From NCBI GenBank assembly GCA_947685225.1, contig CANTUV010000011.1, positions 63,104,501-63,168,500 on the forward strand: a DNA stretch of 64,000 nt, written 5' to 3'. Both the position numbers and the translations under genes were made by a program. Origin of the DNA: Garcia nutans (Eukaryota > Streptophyta > Magnoliopsida > Malpighiales > Euphorbiaceae). The first letter of the stretch is position 1. The number at the start of each line of letters is the position of its first letter. This document shows, one piece after another, positions 27,122 to 37,818 of this stretch. A model generated the notes under the pieces. The model worked only from the letters and a program-made list of their open reading frames with translations, did not search any database and was not told the DNA's origin.

Positions 27122-27784
27122 TGTGCAGCGGAAGTAAATAGCACGTAAATTACTTACTATTATATAAGTAACTAGTATATAAAATATTGTACTAAAAATA
27201 AATATCAAGAAAATTTCCAGGAAAGGCTGGAGGGGTCACAGACGGTCTCGCTTAAAATTCATTCTCCTTAGATAGAATTTCACTCGGATAATTAATAGCA
27301 TAATATAACAAAACAACTACCCTTGATAATAGCTATAAAACCAAGACAAAATAACACACCGAATTTAACGTGGTTCACCCTTTTACTTTGGGCTACGTCC
27401 ATGGGACAAACTCCGAAAATTATTCTTCTACTATTAAAAATAGTAGGCTTATAATAGAGACTTCTCTAGAAATATTTCTAGAGGTACAATTATTACAATT
27501 GAGATAAACCCAAAATAGTGGCACTCAAGTGTTTCTTAAATACTCCCAAAATTAAACTATTTCACTATTTTGTCACTCCCTAAATAATTCTCTCTCTCAC
27601 ACAAATTCTCTAATATTTCTCCTCTTAAATTGTGTGTTTTTAAGAAAAAGAGGAAGGCCATATATATAGGCCTTCCCATGAGGCTGTTGGCCTAACTTAA
27701 TTAGGCCAACAACCATTTTTAACTTATTATTATTATTTTTTTAATTGATAAAAAAAAATATCAAATGGTTGGTATTTTCCAACA
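27122..27784 (-). repeat. Right LTR (5' LTR in element sense)
   Basis: 663 bp with TG at 27122 and CA at 27784. It is adjacent to the primer-binding site on its left, which sets the element's orientation as minus. It contains the same 'tatatataggccttccca' block, in a TATA-like context, as the other LTR. Confidence 0.88.
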
Positions 27785-29250
27785 ATCCTCTCCTTTCATC
27801 TCCATCATCCATCGACCTCCATAATCCGCTCAAACTTGCTGTCGTTGTTGCCTATCCAAGCATCAGATTTGATTTTTTTTATTTTATTATTATTATTTTA
27901 GTTTTTGATATGTGTTTTTTGGTCTAATGTGAGGATGAGATGGTTGGCAAGCATTAGATGTGTTTGTGATTTTTTGACTTTGATTTATTTATGATTGATG
28001 TACATGTATTTTTATATTCGGTTTGTTCCTGCATATGGGTTTTAAAGAAGAAGAACTATATAGGAGTTATGAAGAAGGAGAAAAGATCATGGGATGGTTT
28101 TAAAGAAGAACTGTACATTAATAGATTTTGAGCAGAAAATATCATGTAATTTATTTTTTTTTATTTTTTATATTTATTTTTGGGTAGAAAAACATTAATT
28201 TTTTAGTGTTTTTGATATTATATATATGTATAGATATGCGAAGTTTTTTTTGAACTCAAGAGAGATGTGTGAAGTTGTGTTTATTTAAAATTATTATATT
28301 TTGAAAACAACGGTAATATAATTAAAACATAAATTTAAAAAAAATTATTAAAAATGATGAGATTTTTAGTTCAGTTTTTTAAGTTTGGGCTGGCTCATTT
28401 TTTAGCCTATTTGCCCGGATGGCTTGACCAATTCGAGGTGGTCCGGCCCATTCGGATTTAGAGTGGGACTATGGACTAAAAAGTTAAGTTCGAGCTATAT
28501 TCTGATTGGCTGAGGATAAATTTGGTCCAGTCCTGTCCGAATATAGTCCTACCGCTCCATCATTCTGCAAAATCTGTCATGTTCCCCAAAATATCCTTCT
28601 ATTAATACCATAAAATATTAAATAATAAAAAAAAGTAATTAACTTCCCCTGGAAAAGTGCCTACAAATAATAACGCGGTAATCAAATCTTCGCCGTTTAT
28701 TTTCCACAATCCGTGTGTGACCCACGCGTTATTGAATGACCACATAAGATCCTACGTTGATGTATTAACTTTGCTTGCCTCTTGAGAGTTGTGAAATTGT
28801 ATAGTACAAACTTGACTGCATTCACAACTAGAGATTTAACTCGAGTTTTTTTTTTCTTGGTTTTGGTCAGAACTCGAGTTAATTTCTTACCTTTTTAAAC
28901 TACTAAAAAATGTGCTGTTTAACCGTGAAATTCGCTGGCAAAACCGTTGTACATATTTATATTAATAATAATAGTATAATATATAATACTTACTAATAAT
29001 CTCTCTTGAAATCCCTGAAAACAAAAGATAAAAAAAAGAGGAAGTTCAGATTAAATAGGGACACTGAGGGCCAAGTCAATCAAAATTGAAATTTCGAAAT
29101 CTTTGTTTATCAAAACAAGAACTTTCAAAAAATAACCTAATATTAAAAAAAATTCTGAGATTTCTTGGGTTTCTTTAGTTGTTGGGTTCGTATTAAATAC
29201 CAAGAACCAGTCTCTGGCTTTTACTTTTTCTCTCCTTGTATTTGTTTTTG
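27785..29250. other. Spacer and upstream region of the desaturase gene
   Basis: After the LTR there are about 80 bases of C/T-rich DNA, then AT-rich DNA, a short stretch with 'gtccggcccattcgg'-type motifs (28380-28560), and the probable promoter and 5' untranslated region of the plus-strand desaturase. No other gene was recognised. Confidence 0.45.
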
Positions 29251-30600
29251 ATGTCAATGGAGGGAGAAAGGAAATATATTACGAGTGAAGAGCTTAAACA
29301 ACACAACAAACATGGAGACTTGTGGATCTCTATCCAGGGGAAGGTTTACAACGTATCAGATTGGGTTAAGGAGCATCCTGGGGGGGATACTCCTCTCCTG
29401 AATCTGGCTGGCCAAGATGTAACAGATGCTTTTATCGCTTATCATCCTGGCGCTGCTTGGAAATATCTTGATAAGCTTTTCACTGGTTATTATCTTGATG
29501 ATTTCAAAGTTTCAGATGTGTCCAGGGATTATAGGAAACTTAATTCAGAGTTTGCTAAACTGGGTTTATTTGACGAGAAAGGGCATGTTGCTCTGTATTC
29601 AATGGTATCTGTTGTGTTCTTGTTTTATATTGTTGTTTATGGTGTTTTGTATTGCCAGAGTTTCTGGGCTCATATGGGTTCTGCTGTGTTATTGGGAATG
29701 CTTTGGATTCAAAGCGCATATGTCGGTCATGATTCAGGGCATTACCAGGTAATGTTGAGCCCTGCTTTAAACAAATTTGCTCAGCTTTTATCTGGGAATT
29801 GCCTAACAGGAATAAGTATTGCTTGGTGGAAGTGGACTCACAATGCGCATCATCTTGCTTGCAATAGTCTTGATTACGATCCGGATCTTCAACACATTCC
29901 TTTTTTTGCGGTATCTTCAAATCTTTTCGGTTCTATTAAATCATGCTTTTATGGAAGAAAAATGAATTTTGATCCATTGGCAAGGTTTTTTGTGAGTCAC
30001 CAACATTGGACTTTTTATCCGGTGATGTGTGTTGCAAGAGTTAATTTGTATTTACAGACATTGCTGTTATTGTTTTCGAATAGAAAAGTTCCTGATAGAG
30101 CCCTTAACATTGTGGGAATTCTCGTCTTTTGGACTTGGTTTCCTATTCTTGTTTCTTGTTTACCTAATTGGCCAGAGAGAGTTGCCTTCGTGCTTACTTC
30201 CTTTGCTGTTACATCACTACAACACATTCAATTTTGTTTGAATCATTTTGCAGCAAATGTTTATTTAGGACCTCCAAATGGGAATGACTGGTTTGAGAAA
30301 CAGACAAGTGGGACTTTGGATATTTCTTGTTCTTCTTGGATGGATTGGGCATATGGTGGTTTGCAGTTTCAGCTCGAGCATCATTTGTTTCCTAGGTTGC
30401 CTAGAAGCCAATTGAGAAAGGTTTCTCCAATGGTAAAAGATCTATGCAAGGAGCATAATTTGCCTTATAGGAGTTTGTCTTTCTGGGAGGCCAATGTATG
30501 GACAATTAGGACTCTCAGGATTGCTGCACTGCAGGCTAGAGACATGACCAACCCTGTTCCAAAGAATCTGGTGTGGGAAGCTGTTCATACTCATGGATAA
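29251..30600 (+). CDS. SLD: Sphingolipid delta-8 desaturase (cytochrome b5 fusion)
   Basis: A single uninterrupted frame of 449 residues, the usual length for plant SLD enzymes. The N terminus is a cytochrome b5 domain with the heme ligand motif HPGGD (42-46) and a second His at 65. The fatty-acyl desaturase domain follows with the three histidine boxes HDSGH (160-164), HNAHH (197-201) and QLEHH (374-378). Gln in place of the first His of the third box is the hallmark of b5-fusion front-end desaturases. Hydrophobic segments lie at about 116-135 and 145-157 and in the 280-340 region. The enzyme should insert the delta-8 double bond in sphingolipid long-chain bases in the ER (family knowledge). 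ATG at 29251 is taken as the start; a second in-frame ATG two codons later would also serve. The intronless structure is typical. Confidence 0.95.
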   Translation: MSMEGERKYITSEELKQHNKHGDLWISIQGKVYNVSDWVKEHPGGDTPLLNLAGQDVTDAFIAYHPGAAWKYLDKLFTGYYLDDFKVSDVSRDYRKLNSEFAKLGLFDEKGHVALYSMVSVVFLFYIVVYGVLYCQSFWAHMGSAVLLGMLWIQSAYVGHDSGHYQVMLSPALNKFAQLLSGNCLTGISIAWWKWTHNAHHLACNSLDYDPDLQHIPFFAVSSNLFGSIKSCFYGRKMNFDPLARFFVSHQHWTFYPVMCVARVNLYLQTLLLLFSNRKVPDRALNIVGILVFWTWFPILVSCLPNWPERVAFVLTSFAVTSLQHIQFCLNHFAANVYLGPPNGNDWFEKQTSGTLDISCSSWMDWAYGGLQFQLEHHLFPRLPRSQLRKVSPMVKDLCKEHNLPYRSLSFWEANVWTIRTLRIAALQARDMTNPVPKNLVWEAVHTHG

Positions 30601-31256
30601 GAAGGTTATATGTTGTTTTTAAAGCCTTGTCTGCTCCAGAGGATCCGGCTTTTTTTTATATTTTTTTAAATTTCTTATCTTTCTTCTTGTTGGTACTTTA
30701 TATTCCTTTGATTGTTTATGTTTACAGAATGATTTGAATCTCTCCATTTTTAACCATTAGCAATATATTATGTTTTAGCTTTTTCAATATTAATCTCATA
30801 TTATAGTTGCAGATGCCTCTTTCTCCAGCTGTTGTATATATAATGTTTTACCTTATTTTTTATCTGTTAGAAGCGAAATTAATTGATTGTTCACACCTGT
30901 AATGTCATACTTGAGTATTCATGGCATTTGATTACGTGTTTGTCACCCATGAATATTTCAATATGCTGAGAGAAGTTATTGTATATCTTTCCGTATGAAA
31001 TCTGGATATTTTCAAGCAAGTTAGTAGAATCATAAAATGCAGACCTTCTTAATGCTGAAATTGTTTGGTCGTGTCTTGTTTAATGCTCGTCTCTTAATGT
31101 GGTGACAATTGTGAAGTTTAATCATGTCATGAGGAAAGAGAGCCAGAATTATGAATCAAGTCTACTCAAGATTTAACTATGAAATACAATGATACAAGCA
31201 GACGGATGAAAGGTCCAGAATTGGAATATATTTGCGTACAACGTGAACAGGGTATT
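30601..31256. other. 3' region of SLD and spacer
   Basis: Probable 3' untranslated region of the desaturase (T-rich, about 30601-30900), then AT-rich spacer up to the minus-strand chitinase pseudogene. Nothing else was recognised. Confidence 0.5.
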
Positions 31257-32144
31257 CTAGACATGGTTTTTGATGGATTTACTGTAACCAGTTTGGTCAT
31301 CATAATACTTGGACCACAGCATAACACCACCATACTTGGAAGAACCCTTAATTGCTGGAAGGACATTGGAAGTTTAATCAGCAACAGGGATGAAGCCACT
31401 ACCAGCTGCAGCAGAAGCAGCAGGTAATCCAAGAAAAATTTTGTTAGCAGGGGTACTTGAGGTCCATTGCTTCCATGCATCTATAAATTAGTAATACCCA
31501 GAAGAAAACTGACAAGAAGGATAGTTGTACAATTGAACCCAAACATAGTCGAAAAATCCTGTGTTCAGAGCTTTTTCTACCCAGGCATCAGGAAATGGGC
31601 ACTGTGGAGCTGCAGTTAAGTATACCTTCTTACCTTTCTTACTATATGCAGAAAGGAATCTTGCAAGGTCATTGTAGTGTTGGTTAGTTCCTCCTTCAAT
31701 GTCAAAATCAATTCTATCAAGAACAGCAGGGCCAAATGGACGAGACGAAGAATGCCCCCCTAAGAAGTTATTCCAAAGGCAGGTTGCAACTTGCCTTGCA
31801 TCGTCGGTAGATGTAAGGGAGTAGCTTCCAGCTGCTCCTTCAATTGAATGCGTCACTTTAATGCCTTTGGCTTGGCATGATTTTATGTCAGAGCTTAAGC
31901 CTGTGCAACTACTTGGATCTCAATGATCAGCAAGGTTAATTTGAGGAGTTTGACCATTTCCAAAAACTGGTAAGAAAGCTATGTTTACGAAATCATAGTT
32001 TCCTGATGCGCTAGTCTCTGCTAAGGTTCCCTCGTTTCCATTCTGACCCCAATATATTGCTATTCCACCTGCTTAAGCATCTATTAGTCCTGTCACAAGT
32101 ACTGATAAGAGGAATGCTAGTGAAATTGCTGAAATGGAAGCCAT
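31257..32144 (-). pseudogene. Class III acidic chitinase (GH18, hevamine-like), nonsense-riddled
   Basis: From ATG at 32144 the minus strand encodes a signal-peptide-like start (MASISAISLAFLLSVLVTG) and then a GH18 chitinase in one frame to TAG at 31257. At 296 codons this is normal for the hevamine family. Recognisable blocks are GGIAIYWGQNGNEGTLAE, SSDIKSCQAKGIKV, LDRIDFDIEGG (the DxxDxDxE active site, with Asp-Asp-Glu kept but Arg in place of the usual Gly), VWVQLYNYPSCQFSSG and YGGVMLWSKYYDDQ. Four in-frame stops interrupt it: just after the signal peptide, in the ADH*DP segment, after SSGYY (31488-31490), and in the VAD*TS segment. No frameshift was seen. It should not make a functional secreted chitinase. 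Its head-to-head neighbour at 33085 is also broken. Confidence 0.9.
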
Positions 32145-33084
32145 TTCGACTGGATTTTCGGGTCACTTACTAGTTACTAATATACTTTCCAAGGATTCTA
32201 ATTTGGTGTTTAATTGTTCTCAAAAGCAAATTTTTTATGGGGAAAATCGAGTGTAATGGACAAAACTTTGTTCTTTTGCTGGAATTATCTGCGTAGCTTA
32301 ATGGTTACATTGTTGCATCAGATATGCAACAACAGACGAATGGAAGCAAATGGACGCAAAAGGCTTATATTTGGCGATAAAAACAAGATTTCACATCTTG
32401 AAATATCGAACTTTATTTTATTTTAGTTTTTGAACGTGCCTATGTTAATTATTCAATTGTTTGTTCACGGTGACAATGAGATATGACTCATCGACAGAAA
32501 ATGACAGACACGAATGTTTGAATGAGTTCTGTAGCTGACTCATATTTCAAGAATTTGATTGGCTGACATGCCAATGTTATGGTCTTTGACATAATGGCGA
32601 ATCTGTACAAGGTAAATCAGACAACTCAACCGTCTCGTTTCTAGGTTGTCAAGTCTCAGTTAAAATTAACCATGTTCTGATATAGTAATTATTAATTATT
32701 AGAAAGTTTTCAACTAGTAGTCTCATAAGTCTAATGGCAAGACACAAACTAAGACTCTGGGTAGTTAAATAATCATTCCCTACCCATGTTTAGTTTCCAG
32801 TATCGAGCAGTAATTGTTGATTGTTCTGTTACTTCTCTGTAACTGAAACTAGGAGACAAGCCAAGTTTCAAACTGGATATGTTTTAGCTTCAAACATTTC
32901 GGCTAATGAAATAACTAAAATAGTTAGAAATTATAAGCATCTTCTTTTTAGTTTCACTTGAATAACTGCTAAGGCAAGGCATCATTAACATAAAGCCAAA
33001 CTGTTTCTGCTATAAAATCTATTATTCTAATCAACTTTAATGCAAAAAGTAACACAGTTTAACTAAATGCGAATCTATAACCAA
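32145..33084. other. Shared upstream spacer between two chitinase pseudogenes
   Basis: About 940 bp separate the two divergent start codons. The stretch is AT-rich and would once have held both promoters. No gene is seen in it. Confidence 0.5.
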
Positions 33085-33977
33085 ATGGCAATCCACTCAG
33101 CAATTTCATTGTCAATTGCAACATTAGTATTGCTACTGTTATCAACAGGTTCTAATGCTGGTGGAATAGCAATCTACTGGGGTCAAAATGGAAATGAACT
33201 TTAGCAGAAACTTGCGCCACAGGAAACTATATGTACATGAATTTAGCTTTTCTATCAACATTTGGCAGTGGTCGGACTCCAATGATAAATCTTGCCGGTC
33301 ACTGTGATCCATACAGTAATGGGTGCACAAAATTAAGTTCTGATATAAAATCATGTCAAGCTAAAAGAGTTAAAGTAATGCTTTCTATTGGAGGAGGTGT
33401 TGTTAGCTACTCTTTATCCTCTTCTGATGATGCTAAGCAAGTTGCAACTTACCTCTGGAACAACTTCTTAGGTGGACAATATTCATCTCGGCCACTTGGC
33501 CCTGCAATTCTTGATGGAATTGATTTTGACATTGAAGGAGGAACAAATCTTTACTGGGATGATCTTGCAAAGTACCTTTCTGCATATAGTAAACAGGTTA
33601 AAAAGGTTTATGTAACTGCAGCTCCTCAATGCCCATATCCTGATGCTTGGGTAGAAAATGTTTTGAAAACGGGACTTTTTGACTATGTTTGGGTTCAGTT
33701 TTACAACAATCCTCCTTGCCAATATGCTTCTGGTAATATTAGCAATCTTGATGGTGCTTGGAAACAATGAACTTCAGATATTAAAGCTAGAAAAATTTTC
33801 TTGGGTTTGCCTGCATCTCCTGAGGCTGCAGGAAGTGAATTCATTCCTGTGCCTGACTTAACTTCTGATGTGCTTCCCGGAATTAAAGGATCTGATAAAT
33901 ATGGTGGTGTTATGCTATGGTCCAAGTATTATGATGACCAAAGCGGATATAGCTCCTCTATCAAGACTGATGTATAA
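33085..33977 (+). pseudogene. Class III acidic chitinase (GH18), frameshift and nonsense
   Basis: ATG at 33085 opens a signal peptide (MAIHSAISLSIATLVLLLLS) and GGIAIYWGQNGNE. The frame then breaks at about 33197, where 4 bp are missing relative to the pattern kept in the sister copy. The rest is in another frame: MYMNLAFLSTFGSGRTPMIN, LDGIDFDIEGG (intact DxxDxDxE), VWVQFYNNPPCQYASG. A TGA at 33768-33770 replaces the Trp after WKQ, and the frame then runs on through YGGVMLWSKYYDDQSGYSS to TAA at 33975-33977. The active-site region is better preserved than in the copy at 31257-32144, so this copy may have died more recently. It could be a truncated or partly transcribed relic; a functional enzyme is unlikely. 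Confidence 0.9.
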
Positions 33978-36550
33978 GATCTTCTATGTATGATTCTTGA
34001 TTATGTCGTGATTATGATCCAACACTTGTATGTCTTTCATCTATATATGTTATATTTTTTTATGATATTATGATATGAATTACTGTTACCAATTCTTGAA
34101 TCAATTACTGCCTGCATGCATTACTTCTCTGCATCATTAATTCACTAAAGGATATCAATTATAACAATTAAAAATTTGAAATTTCTTAAAAAATACTCCA
34201 AATTTTTTTTTCAATTTTTTTTAAATACCCACTTTTCAATTTTTAATTTCAAAAATATAAGGTATATGTATAGTGCATATATATATATGGAATCTTTACA
34301 AAAATATCAGAAAAAATAAAAAAAAAATTAAATTTATCATATTTTTAAAAATATTTATAAATTTACCAGAATTTATGATTTTTTTATAAAATATCAAATT
34401 TAGATAGTTTATTATGAGTTTATTATATGTTTATTATAAAATTATTAAAATATTACTGATAAAAATAAAATATTTTTATAAAACATGGTGAATAGTATAA
34501 TTATCTATATATATATACACGTAGAATATTTAACAAAAATAAAAAAAAGTAGCTCTTTAAATGGGGAAATTTAGCGTGTTATATGGTAGTTGGGCCTTTT
34601 TCCAGTTTGGGTCAATACGAACACAAACAAGCTAATCCATACTTTTTAAGAAATAAACGGTCCGAACAAGTCTCCAGCTTATATTGAGGTTGGTTGCGAC
34701 ATTGCGAAACTAAAACGATGTCGTCTTTGGTGTTACGTCCCAAATTGAGCGGACGATGTCGTTCCATCTGGCTCAGAGTTTCCTTCGATGGTGGTTTCTC
34801 ACACTCGCTACGCTCTCTGCTCCCGCCATCTTCCTAATTTTTCGAAGATTGCAAAAGATACTAAGAGCCAGGAACACAATTACTTCTATTCAATTTTGCT
34901 AGTTTCTCTCTCTCTCTTTTTTATATTCTTTAAATTATTTTGGTTTCTGCTAATTTCCCCTCTTTTTTCTTTTTTTCAAATTAATAGATTATGTTGTGTA
35001 TGCATCGAGTGGTTTTGTGATTCCTCTGCAGCCTAGAATATGTGGAATACTACTAATTTTCCCGAATTGATGGGTTAGATGGAGCTCCAGCTATGCTTCA
35101 TGTTGGATTGTTGATCAGGTTCTTTTATATAATGCTGTTGCTGCTTAATTTCTTATGTGCTTTACCTTTCCCGGTTACAATTTTTGATGAATTATTGCTG
35201 GATATATATATATATTTAGTTTTATGTAGTTGAATGTAATGTTATATAATCAAATGAATTTTATTTGATTATTTTTCAAACAATGTACATTTAACTTTTT
35301 GCAGGATGCCTATGAATTGCTGAGTTTCTCATAGTTTAGATAAGCTTAGTTTTGGGCTAATGATACAAGAATTTCAGAAATTGGTATCACCTATGAGGGT
35401 CTATTTAGCAAGAGGGTTCATTTCCTAATAGGGCTTTCAATTCATGTCCAATTACATACCCCTTTTCCTTCAAAATAAGAGAAATATTTAATAATTAGAA
35501 AACAATTGGCTTCTGGAGGGACTATATTTGTAAACATTTGTAAAAATATCCCTATGAGGGAATTGTTTGTGCATTCAACTGACTCAATAATATGGTTTGA
35601 GAAAATCAGGTGTTCTCCATCCCACTGGGGCTAATTGTCCTCCTACCATATATGCTGTCTTAGGATCTATCTTTACTTATACTATTCATTTTGCACAGAG
35701 AAAATTCTTTTCCTTTTCCAGAAAAGATCTTTTGGGTTCAATTGCAGCAGACAAGCAAGTTAATGTGGCATGGATTTGGAGGTTGATTTAATGTTGCTAT
35801 ATGTTAAGAGAACAGAAGGGGACCATTTTATTCCAAGTCAGTTTTTCATTTCTGATTATCAAGTTTGTCTCAGTAACATTATAGCATCCATTTCTAATTC
35901 CAACCAGCTTGGGACCCTTGTCTCCTGGTTTTGCTTTTTTTTTTTGGGTAAAATTATTTTTAAACTAAGGAAAGAAGAACTCTCTATTCCTTTGCTCTAT
36001 TTATCCCTCTTTCTCTCGACAACTTTGCACATGCACATGTGTGTAATTATAGCATACTATTCTCAGGGTGAGTACGGTTCCGTCCAATTCAGATATTTAA
36101 AAATCTCTAGAACCGTTCCAAAAGTCGAGATTTTAAAAATGCAAAATTCAAAACCGTTCCATATACAAAAATCTTCGCATTGTATTGTTTCATAATTTTC
36201 AAGACAATTCAGCTCAGGAATTCATACTTTCGGTACTAAATTTTATAAACCAAAATATTTTTAAAGCAAAGTTTTTATCAACTAAAATTTTTTGATGGTA
36301 AAAGTATATTATAAAAGATAAAAAATTAATTCATAAAAAATTTAAATTTTTAAATGTTTTTCCAATTAGTAATAAAATTCATTAATTTTCATAAAAAAAA
36401 AATATAAGTTTATATGTAGTCAAATACTAATAAAAAAGTATGATGATACAACTTTTAAAACAAACTGAAAATTTAAATTTAAATTTTAACTTGTATAAGC
36501 TATATATATTTATCCATGTTTTTTAATAATTTTATCCATTTTTTTTTACT
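33978..36550. other. AT-rich spacer with a repeat copy and unplaced open frames
   Basis: Holds copy 2 of an AT-rich dispersed repeat (34285-34490). An ATG at 34788 opens a basic, Arg/His/Ser-containing start (MVVSHTRYALCSRHLPNF) preceded by GC-richer DNA. It looks like an organelle-targeting first exon, but no continuation was found. At about 36066-36130 there are 'acggttccgtcc' motifs typical of degenerate DNA-transposon ends. Nothing else was recognised. Confidence 0.4.
34285..34490 (+). repeat. Dispersed AT-rich repeat, copy 2
   Basis: Shares ordered landmarks with 16755-16975: 'tctttacaaaaat', 'tttagatagtttattat' and 'gtttattatatgttta'. The copies are diverged, and the ends are not defined. 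Confidence 0.55.
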
Positions 36551-37818
36551 TTTAAGAATTAGCCATACTATGAAACCGTGGGAGAGAGTTGTGGAATACC
36601 ATTTGTGTCTAGATATTTGTATATCTCAAAATCAGTTTGACTTTATACCTGATCGATCAACTATAAAAGCTATCTTTGTTTTTAGAGATTTGATGGAATA
36701 GTATAGAGACATGAATAAGGATTTATATATGGTTTTTATTGACTTGGAAAAGGCTTATGATAGAGTCTCTAGAGAAGTTTTATAGTGGGTCCTAAAGCAT
36801 AGAGAAATATCTATACGATATATACAAGTTTTGAAAGATATGTATAAGGGAGCCATCACCAGTGTCCGCACTGTGGGAATGGATATTAAGGGTTTTTCTG
36901 TTTCTATTGGGTTACACCGAGGTTCAACTTTGAGCCCTTATCTTTTCGCCTTGATCATGGATGAACTAACAATATATGTACAAAATGACATTTTTTGGTG
37001 TATGGTATTTGCAAATATTATATTAATAGATGAGACTCAAGCAGAGGTAAGTCAAAAGTTGGAGTTATGGAGACGCACTTTGGAATCTAAGGGTTTTAAG
37101 TTAAGTAGGACTAAGACTGAATATATGCATTGTAGATTTAATAACGGAAATAGAGAAAGAGGCGGAATTGTTTTAGACGAAATAGCTGTCTTCTGGTACT
37201 CAGTTTAAGTACTTTGGCTCTATTTTTCAAGAAGATGAGGGTTGTGAAAAAAAATGTAAGTCATAAGATTAAAGCTGGTTTGATGAAGTGGATGAGTGTT
37301 ACAAGAGTTCTATGTGATCGAAATATGCCAATTTAATTAAAAATAAAATTCTACCGCACTGCAATACGGCCTGCGATGATGTATGGTAGTGAGTGTCGAA
37401 TAGTAAAATGACAACACATGAGTAAGATGCATGTTGCGGAAATGAGAATGATAAGATGAATGTGAAAATATATTAGGATTGATAGAATTCGCAATGAGTG
37501 CATCAGAAAAAAAGTGAGGGTAACGCCTATTGAGGATAAGATAAGAGAACATAGATTGAGATGATTTGGTCATGTGAAACGAAGACCTAGCGAAGCGCCG
37601 GTCAGAAAAATTGAACAAGTTAGAGTAGATATAGCTAAGAGAGACATGGGTAGGTCTAAACTGACTTGGTCAAAGGTAGTCCAAAATGATCTTATAACGT
37701 TACATCTATCAGAAGAGATAGCTCTAAATCGTACCGAGTGGAAAAAAGAATTCATATAGCGGACCCCAATTAATTTGAGGTTGAGGTTTTGTTGAGTTGA
37801 GTTGAGTTTAAGAATTAG
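36551..37818 (+). mobile_element. 5'-truncated RTE-like LINE with target-site duplication
   Basis: The 12-bp direct repeat tttaagaattag flanks the insert (36551-36562 and 37807-37818). Between them is the 3' part of a LINE reverse transcriptase: SHTMKPWERVVEYHL, FIDLEKAYDRVSRE, SIGLHRGSTLSPYLFALIMDEL, and after frame changes GHVKRRPSEAPVRKIEQ and SKLTWSKVVQNDL. The 3' end is not poly-A but three TTGAG units (37792-37806), like the short tandem tails of RTE-clade elements. Stops at about 36701 and 36783, further stops and frameshifts, and loss of the YADD catalytic box (the aligned place reads FANIILID) show it is dead. The family assignment is by resemblance. Confidence 0.85.

Larger units (their letters stand above)
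22366..27784 (-). mobile_element. Ty1/copia LTR retrotransposon, degenerate, minus strand
   Basis: Two related LTRs (about 22366-23039 and 27122-27784) flank gag-pol coding remnants read on the minus strand in the copia order: gag, protease, integrase, reverse transcriptase, RNase H. The primer-binding site lies next to the right (5') LTR at about 27116-27105 and matches the initiator tRNA-Met type (TGGCATCAGAG). A polypurine tract (plus-strand complement 'attctcccctacc', 23040-23052) abuts the left (3') LTR. The right LTR has TG...CA ends; the outer edge of the left LTR is eroded, so no target-site duplication can be read. Several nonsense codons and at least one frame change make it non-autonomous. 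It is probably of the Tork/Tnt1-like group, judged by overall resemblance only. Confidence 0.9.

Noticed and set aside
21900..28560. A larger DNA transposon enclosing the copia element, suggested by 'ggcccg'-rich motifs on both sides.
   Set aside because: The two ends do not align as inverted repeats by eye, and no matching target-site duplication was found.
29426..30241. Alternate-frame and antisense open frames within the desaturase gene.
   Set aside because: They are shadows of a strongly conserved 449-codon frame.
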